NCBI GenBank assembly: GCA_002170735.1
Contig: NHIV01000027.1
Span: forward strand, 1-10,621
DNA length: 10,621 bases
Origin: a bacterium TMED198
Lineage (GTDB): Bacteria; Fidelibacterota; Marinisomatia; SCGC-AAA003-L08; D37C17
Direction: 5' to 3'
Positions 1 to 7,146 of this stretch are shown one piece after another. Within the stretch, counting starts at the first letter, position 1. Each line of letters begins with the position of its first letter. The position numbers and the translations under genes are program-made. The notes under the pieces were generated by a model that did not search any database, was not told the DNA's origin, and worked only from the letters and a program-made list of their open reading frames with translations.

Positions 1-17
1 AGAAATATAATTTTATA

Positions 18-332
18 ATGTTAATTAAAATACATAATCAAGAAATAGAAATTTTAAATAATTCCAACCTTTTACACATTGGAAACTATCTTTGTTTTTT
101 TTAAAGGATATTTCTTTATAAATGAACATTTTTTTCTAGAGATGAAGCTGTAGATTATTTGATAAAAAATATTGACTCATTTGATTCAAATGTAAAATTT
201 GATCAGTTAAATGGAATCTTTTCATGTATGATAATAAACCTAGATATTAATGAGGCAGTATTGATTACTGATAGAATAGTTCCTTTAGGATTGTATTATT
301 ATTACACAGAAACTAGTTTAGTAATAATCTAA
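18..332 (+). pseudogene. Broken, truncated asparagine-synthase-like (class II amidotransferase-like) gene remnant
   Basis: Read straight, the frame from the ATG at 18 stops at 102-104 and again at 123-125. It then stays open from 126 to a stop at 330-332. Using the +1 frame only between the T-run at 95-102 and the T-run at 129-135 removes both stops. The result is a continuous protein of about 104 residues: MLIKIHNQEIEI..., then KGYFFINEHFF, then SRDEAVDYLIKN. Its C-terminal part contains LNGIFSCMII and TDRIVPLGLYYYY. These resemble the 'GxFxF...DRxGxxPLYYY' core of the amidotransferase half of asparagine synthetases. No catalytic N-terminal Cys is visible and the whole synthase half is missing. 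Frame 3 is open to the left edge, so the true start may lie upstream. Family assignment rests on short motifs. The frame breaks could be real decay or homopolymer sequencing errors. Confidence 0.55.
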
Positions 333-363
333 TGAAGATATGAATAGTAAAAAATAATTTAAA

Positions 364-1314
364 TCAATAAACAGTGCTAGAAAAAGTTTGAATATGTTGT
401 ATAAAATCTTCAACTCTTTTTTTATATGAATGAAACTTATGAGCATGATTAAATCCTGAAACTCTTATTTTTTCTCTAATATCATCCTGCCTTTTTTGAA
501 TCCAAAAGTTCAAAGTATTTTCTAGGTCTTGAATATCAAAGTAGATGCAGTGTTCATTGTCTTTATAAAAACTTTCTATTCCTTTAATTTTTTCAACTAA
601 AGAAAAGCCACTACTTCCCATCATAATGTGGATTCTATTGCTCCAACAGTAGTCCGAGTTGTGATTGCCATGTAATATTAAGTTAACTTTTGCGAGATTC
701 TTTGATATTAGATGTTGAGCAACAAAGGGTTTGACATTGTTGAATCCGTAATTTATAAACTTCTCAGTATCCTTGGTGTATATAACCAAATCAAATTGGT
801 TATCAATTCTTTTTAACATTTTAATCCTATTTGAGTGGGTTTTTTCAAAGCTTCCAAAGAAGCTTACATCATGTTTATAATTTGGATTCTTATTTATTTT
901 GCATGTCCTAGGCACTCCCTGATCAAGCCAAATTGGGTTTATTCCAGATTCTTCATAAATATTAAATTTTAAAACATCTTTGTTAAAAAAAATTGAAACT
1001 TTCTTAGCTATTTTATTGACTTTATATTTTCTTCTTATCGATATTGTAGCTGTATCAAAGTACCACCAATAAATATCAATTGAATGTTTGTTGGCATATT
1101 TAATAATTTTTTGTTCTTTCCATATAACTTTAAGAGAGCTGAAAATTATTCCATCTATATTTTTTTCTGCTTCAAATAATTTAGCATTAAAGCTTTTGCC
1201 TATAATTATTTCTATATTTTTCCCTCTCATTTCATTTATGATAAAAGATTCAGTTCTTGGGTTTGAAGAACTGTCAAAATTATTGGGGACTAAATAAAAA
1301 AATTTTTTCATCAT
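364..1314 (-). CDS. CgeB-like glycosyltransferase (GT-B fold)
   Basis: A 316-residue protein, probably a cytoplasmic glycosyltransferase that adds a sugar to a surface glycan or glycolipid. The C-terminal third carries the CgeB/Glyco_trans_1_2 pattern: DVSFFGSF (about 149-156), an NR pair in YCWSNRIHIMMGSSGF (226-227), then LVEKIKGIESFY and IYFD. The tail has spaced Arg and His residues (IREKIRVSGFNHAHKFHSYKKR), typical of this family's closing helix. The N-terminal half is divergent, with no signal peptide or membrane segment. It is the last gene of the seven-gene minus operon. Its first ATG overlaps the TGA of the upstream GT4 gene as ATGA at 1311-1314. A second ATG follows immediately at 1309-1311, and either could be the start. 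Donor and acceptor cannot be read from the sequence. Confidence 0.7.
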   Translation of the reverse strand: MMKKFFYLVPNNFDSSSNPRTESFIINEMRGKNIEIIIGKSFNAKLFEAEKNIDGIIFSSLKVIWKEQKIIKYANKHSIDIYWWYFDTATISIRRKYKVNKIAKKVSIFFNKDVLKFNIYEESGINPIWLDQGVPRTCKINKNPNYKHDVSFFGSFEKTHSNRIKMLKRIDNQFDLVIYTKDTEKFINYGFNNVKPFVAQHLISKNLAKVNLILHGNHNSDYCWSNRIHIMMGSSGFSLVEKIKGIESFYKDNEHCIYFDIQDLENTLNFWIQKRQDDIREKIRVSGFNHAHKFHSYKKRVEDFIQHIQTFSSTVY

Positions 1315-2342
1315 GCCAATACATCTTCAATATCATTTTTGAAGGTTTTGATCAAAGCACCTAAGTATAGTGATGAGTTTTTTTTGAATTGGTTGATAAG
1401 TTCTTTATTTTTCACAAGTAGGGTGAAGTTGTCCAAAAATACTTTTTCTTCAACTTGGTAGATTGGTTGGTTGTTAATTTGGTCAATTTTTAAGCATGGA
1501 ATGCATAGTCCATTCTCATTATGCTTAATTATTTCATTCATTGGAGATGCATCAAGTGTAATAGTTGGTACTCTACAATATAGTGATTCAAGTAGAGTGA
1601 GTCCATAGCCTTCAAACTTTGAAGGAGCTAGGTTTATATCATAAGATTTTATAAAGCTTTTATATTCATCTCTGCCAAATGTATCTGTAATGATCTCTAC
1701 TCTAGAGTCATTAGTGAGATTTTTAAAATATTGTTTGTAAACACGTTTGGTCCACCTTCTTAATTTTGAGTTTAGTTTAATTGTGAAGAGGACATCTCTA
1801 TCCTTATAGTTTTCTATCAATTTAACAATAGATTCAAGGTTTCTTCTATCGAGATAGCCACCAGTTCCTCCATTGAAAAGAACTCTAACTCTTTCATCTT
1901 GTTGAATAAGCCTTTCATCTGATATGGAGAAATCAGATAAGATCCATTGGAGGTATTTTATATTCTTGAGTCCGTCATCTAGACAGCCTTTATACGCAAC
2001 TCGAGATTTAACATAAATAGTTTTAAAAAGACTATATAATTTTATTTTCTTGGGTTCATAGTATTCATAATTAATCATTAAATAAATATTTGAAGTTTTC
2101 AAGGAGATATTTGATAATTCTTTTTCAGGAAAAACCTCAAAACAGAAAATAATATCGTCAAACGATATTTGCTTGGCTATATCCTTAACTTGAATGAATT
2201 TACAATTCCATTCAATCTTTCTTTTAGTCCTGTAGCTAATATAAACATCTATATGTTTTTTTTCAGCCAAATCGTAGATACATTTGGCATCATAGCTAAG
2301 CCCTTGATCCATCCATGGTGTATATAGAATTATTTTTTTCAT
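1311..2342 (-). CDS. Glycosyltransferase family 4 (GT-B fold)
   Basis: A 343-residue predicted retaining glycosyltransferase of the Glycos_transf_1 type. It would transfer a sugar from a nucleotide-sugar donor on the cytoplasmic face of the inner membrane. The donor-binding EX7E motif is clear in SKFEGYGLTLLESLYCRVPT (Glu244 and Glu252). It is followed by the usual 'xxxPMNEIIKHNENGLCIP' segment (about 267-282). The Gly-rich loop LFNGGTGGYLDRRN (about 155-168) opens the C-terminal Rossmann domain. The N-terminal domain starts MKKIILYTPWMDQGLSYDAK and is poorly conserved, as expected for the acceptor-binding half. No transmembrane segment is seen. The ATG at 2342 lies 3 nt after the GT2 stop codon, and the 3' end overlaps the next gene by 4 nt, so it is translationally coupled in the operon. 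The sugar specificity is unknown. Confidence 0.8.
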   Translation of the reverse strand: MKKIILYTPWMDQGLSYDAKCIYDLAEKKHIDVYISYRTKRKIEWNCKFIQVKDIAKQISFDDIIFCFEVFPEKELSNISLKTSNIYLMINYEYYEPKKIKLYSLFKTIYVKSRVAYKGCLDDGLKNIKYLQWILSDFSISDERLIQQDERVRVLFNGGTGGYLDRRNLESIVKLIENYKDRDVLFTIKLNSKLRRWTKRVYKQYFKNLTNDSRVEIITDTFGRDEYKSFIKSYDINLAPSKFEGYGLTLLESLYCRVPTITLDASPMNEIIKHNENGLCIPCLKIDQINNQPIYQVEEKVFLDNFTLLVKNKELINQFKKNSSLYLGALIKTFKNDIEDVLA

Positions 2343-2345
2343 TAT

Positions 2346-3191
2346 TTAACGAGTTAAGTCATCAATCCATAGAGCTTTATTTCTTGATGGGTTGTAGACT
2401 TTATTTCTATAATTTTTGCATTGATATTTTTTGCGAAATGCTTTTTTAAGTTTAGACTTTCTAAAAAAGTTTGATGTAAATAAACTCCATCTTTTACTGC
2501 AAGTATCAACAGTTTGAATTTCTGATGTATAGCATGCTTTTATGTTTTTATTTTGCTTAAAGTATTTAAACATTTTCCACCAAATATCAGAGTCTACTCC
2601 ATTGGATAGGTCAATTGTCCACTCTCCATAGCCACCTATATTATTAAATATTTTTTTGTTTAAACCAAATGTAGTTCCTTGTACTCTATTGCTAGAGTAA
2701 GGTCGAGCTCTTCCATTTTTATCAATAACTTGACCAAAAATTATATTATATTGTTTTGATAGTTTTATGATGCTTGAAACACTTTTATTGGAAACAAAGT
2801 AGTTGTCATCATCTAAGAAAAAAATAAAGTCTGAAGAGCACTCATTTGCGCATATGTTTAAAATTCTTGGTTTATACATTTTATTGCTTTTTTTTGGAAG
2901 GATAATCCATCTATCTATAGTGCTCCCAATTTCTTTGTCATTATAATATTTTTCAAGAATTACATTAAATTCATTTTGGCTTAGCTCATGATAGGCCTCG
3001 TTATTATAAAACTTAGTGTTTTGGGATGATAAATAATCTGGTGAATAGTGAGAACCATCATCAGCAATAACAACCTCTAAATCATTAAATTGGCATTGGG
3101 ATTTAATTGACTTAAGAGTTTTAATGAAGGCGTTTTTATATTCTATATTATTTCCTGGGTCAAAATGTGCAATAATAATTGAAAGCTGCAT
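2346..3191 (-). CDS. Glycosyltransferase family 2 (GT-A fold)
   Basis: A 281-residue predicted inverting glycosyltransferase with a single GT-A domain. It starts with the family's first strand (MQLSIIIAHFDPGNN). The nucleotide-binding acidic motif is VVIADDGS (Asp44, Asp45), and the metal-binding DXD is FIFFLDDDNYF (Asp127-129). It is preceded by the usual KPRILNICANECSSDFIFF segment. GGYGEWTIDLSNGVDSDIWWKMF provides the acceptor/catalytic acidic region. The C-terminal 60 residues are strongly basic (RKSKLKKAFRKKYQCKNYRNK), compatible with peripheral contact with the membrane or with phosphorylated acceptors. No transmembrane helix is seen. The ATG start lies 2 nt after the stop of the cytidylyltransferase gene, so the two are almost certainly on one transcript. 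Substrate is not predictable. Confidence 0.8.
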   Translation of the reverse strand: MQLSIIIAHFDPGNNIEYKNAFIKTLKSIKSQCQFNDLEVVIADDGSHYSPDYLSSQNTKFYNNEAYHELSQNEFNVILEKYYNDKEIGSTIDRWIILPKKSNKMYKPRILNICANECSSDFIFFLDDDNYFVSNKSVSSIIKLSKQYNIIFGQVIDKNGRARPYSSNRVQGTTFGLNKKIFNNIGGYGEWTIDLSNGVDSDIWWKMFKYFKQNKNIKACYTSEIQTVDTCSKRWSLFTSNFFRKSKLKKAFRKKYQCKNYRNKVYNPSRNKALWIDDLTR

Positions 3192-3193
3192 CG

Positions 3194-3838
3194 TTAACTT
3201 ATATAGTTAGAAATAATATCAATGTCATCTTGAGTTGTAATTTTTAGATTCTCCTTTTCTCCTTCAAATATATTGGGTAAGTCATTAGGGAATAGAGAGA
3301 TAAATGTGCCAATTTCATCAGTAGCGTCTTCATTAGAGTTTAAAATTTTTTTCAGTATGTCTCTTTTAAAGCCTTGAGGGGTCTGCATTTTAAATACATT
3401 CTTTCGATTTAGATTTTTATATTGTTCTTTATCAAAGTACACAATGGAGTCAGTTGAGGCTAAAGCTGGAGAAGTAGCGCTGAAAGAATTTAAATTTTTT
3501 ATGCAAATGGAAATAATTTTATTTGATACCATTGGTCTTGCTGCATCGTGAATTAAGATATTTTTACTGTCTTTATTACAGCTTAAAAAGCCATTTTCAC
3601 AAGATTTTCTCCTAGTTTTTCCTCCTATAGCCACGATGCAATTTGAATAGTTTTTAGATACATGGTCATACCATTCTTCACTTGTTACTATAATTATTTC
3701 ATCAATTTTAGGATGATTTTTGAAAGTTGAAACTGAGAAGGATAAAATTTCTTTTCCTCTTAATTTTCCAAACTGTTTTGGAGTTTTGGATTTATATCTT
3801 TCACCTTTACCTCCAGCTAAAATTATAGCAGAGTTCAT
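3194..3838 (-). CDS. ispD: IspD/TarI-family cytidylyltransferase
   Basis: A 214-residue CTP-dependent nucleotidyltransferase when started at the ATG at 3836-3838, 1 nt after the msbA stop. A longer reading from 3877 would add 13 residues inside msbA that have no family counterpart. The N-terminal loop is LAGGKGERYKSKTPKQF (Arg14 and Lys21, equivalent to the CTP-binding pair of IspD). The family signature ILIHDAARP is at 94-102, KMQTPQGF at 150-157, ATDE at 172-175, and ENLKITTQDD (Lys199) near the end. All key residues of 2-C-methyl-D-erythritol-4-phosphate cytidylyltransferase appear present. The same fold includes CDP-ribitol and related synthases (TarI/Bcs1). The location between an exporter and three glycosyltransferases, with no ispF nearby, makes a role in glycan precursor synthesis a serious alternative to isoprenoid synthesis. 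The family is sure; the substrate is not. Confidence 0.8.
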   Translation of the reverse strand: MNSAIILAGGKGERYKSKTPKQFGKLRGKEILSFSVSTFKNHPKIDEIIIVTSEEWYDHVSKNYSNCIVAIGGKTRRKSCENGFLSCNKDSKNILIHDAARPMVSNKIISICIKNLNSFSATSPALASTDSIVYFDKEQYKNLNRKNVFKMQTPQGFKRDILKKILNSNEDATDEIGTFISLFPNDLPNIFEGEKENLKITTQDDIDIISNYIS

Positions 3839-3839
3839 T

Positions 3840-5648
3840 TTAACTTTGAAGCTCGTACAATGCTGCGTACCTACCATTAAGATTTATCAATTCTTTATGC
3901 TTACCTCTTTCAATAATTTCTCCTTTTTCCATTACTATAATTTCATCGGCATTTTTTATAGTTGACAGTCTATGTGCAATAATTAATACTGTTCTATCTT
4001 TAACAAGGCTATCTATTGCTCTTTGTACTTTTTCTTCTGATTCAGAGTCTAAAGAGGAAGTGGCTTCATCAAAAATTAATATTTCAGGATTCTTCAATAT
4101 AGCTCTAGCTATTGAAATTCTTTGCTTCTGGCCCCCAGATAACTTTACACCTCTTTCACCAACTATTGTATTAAACTGTTCTGGCAATTCATTGATAAAG
4201 TCTATTGCATTAGCATTTTTACATGCCTCAATTACATCCTTCTCTGACTTGTTTTTGCTTCCATACTTAACGTTGTTTAAGATCGTATCGTTAAATAGCA
4301 TTACATCCTGAGTCACTATCCCTATTAAATCTCTGAGGCTGTTAATTTTTAAATCTTTAATGTCAATTGAATCTATAAAAATGCTTCCTTCAGAAACATC
4401 ATAAAACCTTGGAATAAGATCAATGAAAGTAGACTTTCCTGATCCACTAGGCCCAACAATTGCATATGTTTTTCCCTTTTCTAATGATGTATTTATATTT
4501 TTCAGGACTTTTGTATCTTCAATATATGAAAAAGAAACTTCTTTAAATGAAATAGATTTATTAAAGGACTCTATTTTTTTTGCACCTTTTATCTCAATTA
4601 TATCTGACTTTTTATCTAATATGCCAAAGACTCTACTTGCTGAGGCTAGTCCAGATTGTACATTAGTATTTACACCGCTAAGTTTTCTGATTGGCTGCAG
4701 CATTGCAAATAGGAATATTATAAACTTCATAAAATCATTTGGATCTAAGGCCTTGTAAATCAGGACCTCAGTTCCTCCAATCCATAGCAATAAAACTCCA
4801 ATACATATTCCAATAATATCATTTGCAGGGGCAATAAGGAATCTAACCATATCAAGTTTAAAATAAAGCTTGAAGAACTTAAGATTCTCTTTTGCAAATT
4901 TCTTCATTTCTTGTGATTGCATTGAAAAGGCTTTAACAATTCTTATGCTTGATACAGTTTCTTGAAAAATATTTAAAATTCCAGCGTTTTGAATACTAGT
5001 TCTTAAAACTTTTCTTTTAATGCTTTGGCCAAGCTTAATTATTACAAATGCAGAAAAGGGTATTGAAATAAATGAAATAAGAGTAAGCTTTGAACTAATT
5101 GAAAATAGCATAATAGACATAACAATAATATTAATTGGCTCATTTATCATATTTTGTATTGTTTGGGTAAACGTTGTTCGCATGCTGCTAATATCACCCA
5201 TAAAGATCGAACTGAGTTCACCTGTTTTACTTTTATCAAAGAATGATAGAGGAAGGCTTTGGATCTGCTGAAAATATTTATTTCTAAAGTCCTTAATCAT
5301 TTTATTTTGGACATATGCCAAGGAAACATTATTTATATAATAGAATATATTCTTGAATATGAAGCATGAAACTAATACTATGCAAAGTGATTTTAGCTGA
5401 GTAATTGGGCTTGCATTGGGAATTAATAGATCTGAAATTTGGTTGTAGTAGCTGTAAATGCCTTTTGATTGATCAGCTACAAGAGCTAAAGTAGAATTTT
5501 CAGGCATCATAATTGAGCTAATAAGCGAGCTTACAATCCACAAAGAAAAGGTATTAAAAAATACAAAAAACAATGATGCTAAAATTGATAATATTACAAA
5601 AAATGAATATGGTTGAATATATTTTAATATTCTTTTATATAAGTTCAA
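3840..5648 (-). CDS. msbA: MsbA-type lipid/lipid A ABC exporter, permease-ATPase fusion
   Basis: A 602-residue type IV ABC half-transporter, expected to work as a homodimer in the inner membrane flipping a lipid-linked substrate such as lipid A-core. The membrane domain (about 1-330) has hydrophobic segments near 14-45, 87-108, 170-205 and 270-320. Its ETVSSIRIVKAF sequence (about 230-241) is a typical coupling region. The ATPase domain has Walker A GPSGSGKST (399-407), Q-loop Gln447, ABC signature LSGGQ (503-507), Walker B ILIFDEA (523-529), D-loop SLDSE and H-loop His559. Length matches MsbA (about 580-600). The start codon is TTG, supported by an AGAGGAG ribosome site 6 nt upstream; no in-frame ATG is near. 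Upstream neighbours are an LpxL-like acyltransferase and tsaC, downstream ones glycan genes, which favours lipid A or glycolipid export. Another lipid-linked glycan is possible. Confidence 0.85.
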   Translation of the reverse strand: MNLYKRILKYIQPYSFFVILSILASLFFVFFNTFSLWIVSSLISSIMMPENSTLALVADQSKGIYSYYNQISDLLIPNASPITQLKSLCIVLVSCFIFKNIFYYINNVSLAYVQNKMIKDFRNKYFQQIQSLPLSFFDKSKTGELSSIFMGDISSMRTTFTQTIQNMINEPINIIVMSIMLFSISSKLTLISFISIPFSAFVIIKLGQSIKRKVLRTSIQNAGILNIFQETVSSIRIVKAFSMQSQEMKKFAKENLKFFKLYFKLDMVRFLIAPANDIIGICIGVLLLWIGGTEVLIYKALDPNDFMKFIIFLFAMLQPIRKLSGVNTNVQSGLASASRVFGILDKKSDIIEIKGAKKIESFNKSISFKEVSFSYIEDTKVLKNINTSLEKGKTYAIVGPSGSGKSTFIDLIPRFYDVSEGSIFIDSIDIKDLKINSLRDLIGIVTQDVMLFNDTILNNVKYGSKNKSEKDVIEACKNANAIDFINELPEQFNTIVGERGVKLSGGQKQRISIARAILKNPEILIFDEATSSLDSESEEKVQRAIDSLVKDRTVLIIAHRLSTIKNADEIIVMEKGEIIERGKHKELINLNGRYAALYELQS

Positions 5649-5651
5649 AAT

Positions 5652-6227
5652 CTACTCCTCTGCTCCAATTCTAACTATTTTATCTTTAGAGTCAGTAAGA
5701 TCAATGATTGTTGATTCAATTCCACTTTGCATATTAATATCTTCAAAAAATAATATATTTGGGAATGAAGAAGCTATTTCATCATTTTTTGTTATTGACT
5801 TTTCTCCCTGCTTGTTTACGCTTGTTGTTGTTATAGGTTTATTAAATTGTTTAGTTAATTCTTTAGTGAATGGGTGATTGGCAATTCTAATTCCAATTTT
5901 TGATGATTTAGCTGTTAGTTCATTTGGTAGTACAGAGCCTTTCTTTTTTAGAAGGAAAGTGAATTTTCCTGTTGATTTGTCAATGATTTTTGTTTTCGTT
6001 TGCCTATCAATAATGCTGTATGAATCTACGACTTCAACTGAATGGATAATGATACTAAGAGGTTTATTTAATCTTCCTTTTAGATTGTTCAACTTAATAA
6101 TGGCATCTTTATTTGTCGCATCAACACCAAATCCATATATTGTATTTGTAGGGTAAATGATTATTTTTCCTTGCTGTAGAGCTTCTAACGCAAATTTTAT
6201 ATTTTTAAAGTTAGCTTTATAGGTCAT
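5652..6227 (-). CDS. tsaC: L-threonylcarbamoyladenylate synthase (TsaC/Sua5/YrdC family)
   Basis: A 191-residue single-domain YrdC-type protein. In this family the enzyme makes threonylcarbamoyl-AMP from threonine, bicarbonate and ATP, for t6A37 modification of ANN-decoding tRNAs in the cytoplasm. The N-terminal pattern GKIIIYPTNTIYGFGVDA (20-37) is diagnostic. It is followed by the nucleotide/threonine-binding KGR...KPLS (Lys50, Arg52, Lys55, Ser58), the GIRIANHPF segment and SGIESTIIDLT near 167-177. The length fits the short TsaC form, which lacks the C-terminal Sua5 domain. The ATG at 6227 lies inside the end of the acyltransferase gene (11-nt overlap), and no Shine-Dalgarno site is visible, so translation is probably coupled. 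The function is housekeeping and unrelated to the envelope genes on both sides. Confidence 0.88.
   Translation of the reverse strand: MTYKANFKNIKFALEALQQGKIIIYPTNTIYGFGVDATNKDAIIKLNNLKGRLNKPLSIIIHSVEVVDSYSIIDRQTKTKIIDKSTGKFTFLLKKKGSVLPNELTAKSSKIGIRIANHPFTKELTKQFNKPITTTSVNKQGEKSITKNDEIASSFPNILFFEDINMQSGIESTIIDLTDSKDKIVRIGAEE
5655..5661 (-). promoter_or_regulatory. Ribosome binding site deciding the msbA TTG start
   Basis: On the minus strand the sequence reads AGAGGAG, then TAGATT, then TTG. This strong Shine-Dalgarno match lies 6 nt before a TTG codon that opens MNLYKRILKYIQP. It is made of the last sense codons of tsaC (…GAG GAG), directly followed by the tsaC TAG stop, so termination of tsaC and initiation of msbA occur within about ten bases. 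It is one of only two clear Shine-Dalgarno sites in the window. Confidence 0.75.
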
Positions 6228-7089
6228 GGTTGTATATTTTTTTGTTAAACATACGGTGAAACCAAAAGTACTGACTTGGATACTTTTTTATTTCACTTTC
6301 AAGTAATTTACTATAGATTGAATTAATTTTATTAATTATCATTAAATTTTCAACTTTGTCCTGCTTACTATACTCATGGAGCGGAAGAATTCGTATGTTG
6401 TAGTTGTAATCTTTATCGGCTAAACACTGAATATATAAAATAGGTTTTTTTGTTTGCAGATGAAATAAAGAGGCTCCTTTTGGAATGTTAATCTTTTGGT
6501 TGAATAGTTTAACCTCGATGCCTCTTTTACCTGCATTTTGATCGCTACCCAATGCAAGAAACCTATTTTTAATTAATGAGTTTTTCATTGTTTCAATTGG
6601 ACTTTTTTTAGGTATTAATTCAACACCTTCAAAGCCTCTTGCCCAATGAAAGAATTTATTGAATGATGTACTTGATTGACTTTGTACTACAACACTTAAT
6701 GGTAATTGATTAAAATGAAAGAATGGAGTTATCATTTCCCAATTTCCCATATGTGATGCCATTAAAATGCATCCATTGATATTATTTAGCATTGTTAGGG
6801 ATGAACTGTCAATTTTAACAATTTTTTCAAAGCTTTTTTTATTTAAATAATGCATCTGCAAAAAGTCTAAGAAAACAATAAAGAAATGAGCATATGACTG
6901 CTTAATGAAATGGTTTATTTTTTTTGTTGAATAATCAGGAAAGATTAACTCTAAATTCTTATGTGCAACTTTTTTTCTTATTGGGGTAAAATAAAAAAAG
7001 AATAGACCTAAAATTTCCCCTGTCAAAACAAGAAGTTTTCTAGGGAAAATCGAAAAAAGTAGGCCTAATAATTTTAAAAAAGATAGCAT
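6217..7089 (-). CDS. LpxL/HtrB-family lipid A acyltransferase (lysophospholipid acyltransferase family)
   Basis: A 290-residue membrane-associated acyltransferase expected to add a secondary acyl chain to a lipid A precursor at the inner membrane. The N-terminus is hydrophobic (LLGLLFSIFPRKLLVLTGEILGL) and acts as an anchor; the next segment contains FFFYFTPIRKKVAHKNL. The catalytic HX4E motif is SHMGNWE, with His113 and Glu118. Further family blocks are GSDQNAGKRGIEVKLFN, IPKGASLFHLQTKKPI and the C-terminal YPSQYFWFHRMFN. Length is close to LpxL/LpxM (about 300). It is the first gene of the minus operon, starting at an ATG 57 bp from the divergent hydroxylase gene, and its 3' end overlaps tsaC. 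No Shine-Dalgarno site is seen. Which acyl position it modifies, and whether the acceptor is lipid A or another glycolipid, is not visible. Confidence 0.85.
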   Translation of the reverse strand: MLSFLKLLGLLFSIFPRKLLVLTGEILGLFFFYFTPIRKKVAHKNLELIFPDYSTKKINHFIKQSYAHFFIVFLDFLQMHYLNKKSFEKIVKIDSSSLTMLNNINGCILMASHMGNWEMITPFFHFNQLPLSVVVQSQSSTSFNKFFHWARGFEGVELIPKKSPIETMKNSLIKNRFLALGSDQNAGKRGIEVKLFNQKINIPKGASLFHLQTKKPILYIQCLADKDYNYNIRILPLHEYSKQDKVENLMIINKINSIYSKLLESEIKKYPSQYFWFHRMFNKKIYNHDL

Positions 7090-7118
7090 GGATTAAGCAT
7101 AGATAATTAGCTTTACGT

Positions 7119-7126
7119 ACTATAAT
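7119..7126. promoter_or_regulatory. Overlapping divergent -10 elements in the 57-bp intergenic region
   Basis: Between the start codons at 7089 (minus) and 7147 (plus) there is a perfect TATAAT at 7121-7126 on the plus strand. It would start transcription near 7133, leaving a leader of about 14 nt before the hydroxylase ATG. The reverse complement of 7119-7124 reads TATAGT, a 5/6 match to a -10 box serving the acyltransferase operon. The two boxes share bases, so the promoters would compete or form a bidirectional unit. No good -35 box is seen for the plus-strand direction. This is a pattern-based prediction. Confidence 0.5.
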
Positions 7127-7146
7127 TTAAGGGTTATTCTACAATT

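Noticed and set aside
298..328. Inverted repeat ATTATTAC/GTAATAAT enclosing the palindrome AAACTAGTTT, as a terminator for the minus operon
   Set aside because: The stem is almost entirely A-T with a long loop, lies about 35 nt past the stop and has no T-run on the minus strand. It also falls within the remnant's coding frame.
1088..1297. Plus-strand open frame of 69 codons opposite the CgeB-like gene
   Set aside because: It is fully antisense to a gene with recognisable motifs, has no ribosome site or family features, and its hydrophobic look comes from the reverse strand of Lys/Asn/Ile-rich codons.
3839..3877. Upstream ATG extending the cytidylyltransferase by 13 residues (MVGTQHCTSFKVK)
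   Set aside because: The extra residues lie inside the msbA coding end and precede the normal IspD start. The ATG at 3838 directly after the msbA stop fits the family and the operon spacing.
4281..4297. GATCGTATCGTT inside msbA as a second copy of the Rrf2 palindrome half-site
   Set aside because: There is no matching second arm and it lies inside a conserved coding sequence; in an AT-rich window this is a chance match.
4423..4758. Plus-strand open frame of 111 codons opposite msbA
   Set aside because: It lies antisense to the MsbA ATPase domain, including Walker A. Other shadow frames at 4060-4311 and 5020-5271 are rejected for the same reason.
5878..6156. Plus-strand open frame of 92 codons opposite tsaC
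   Set aside because: It is antisense to conserved TsaC motifs and has no independent coding evidence.
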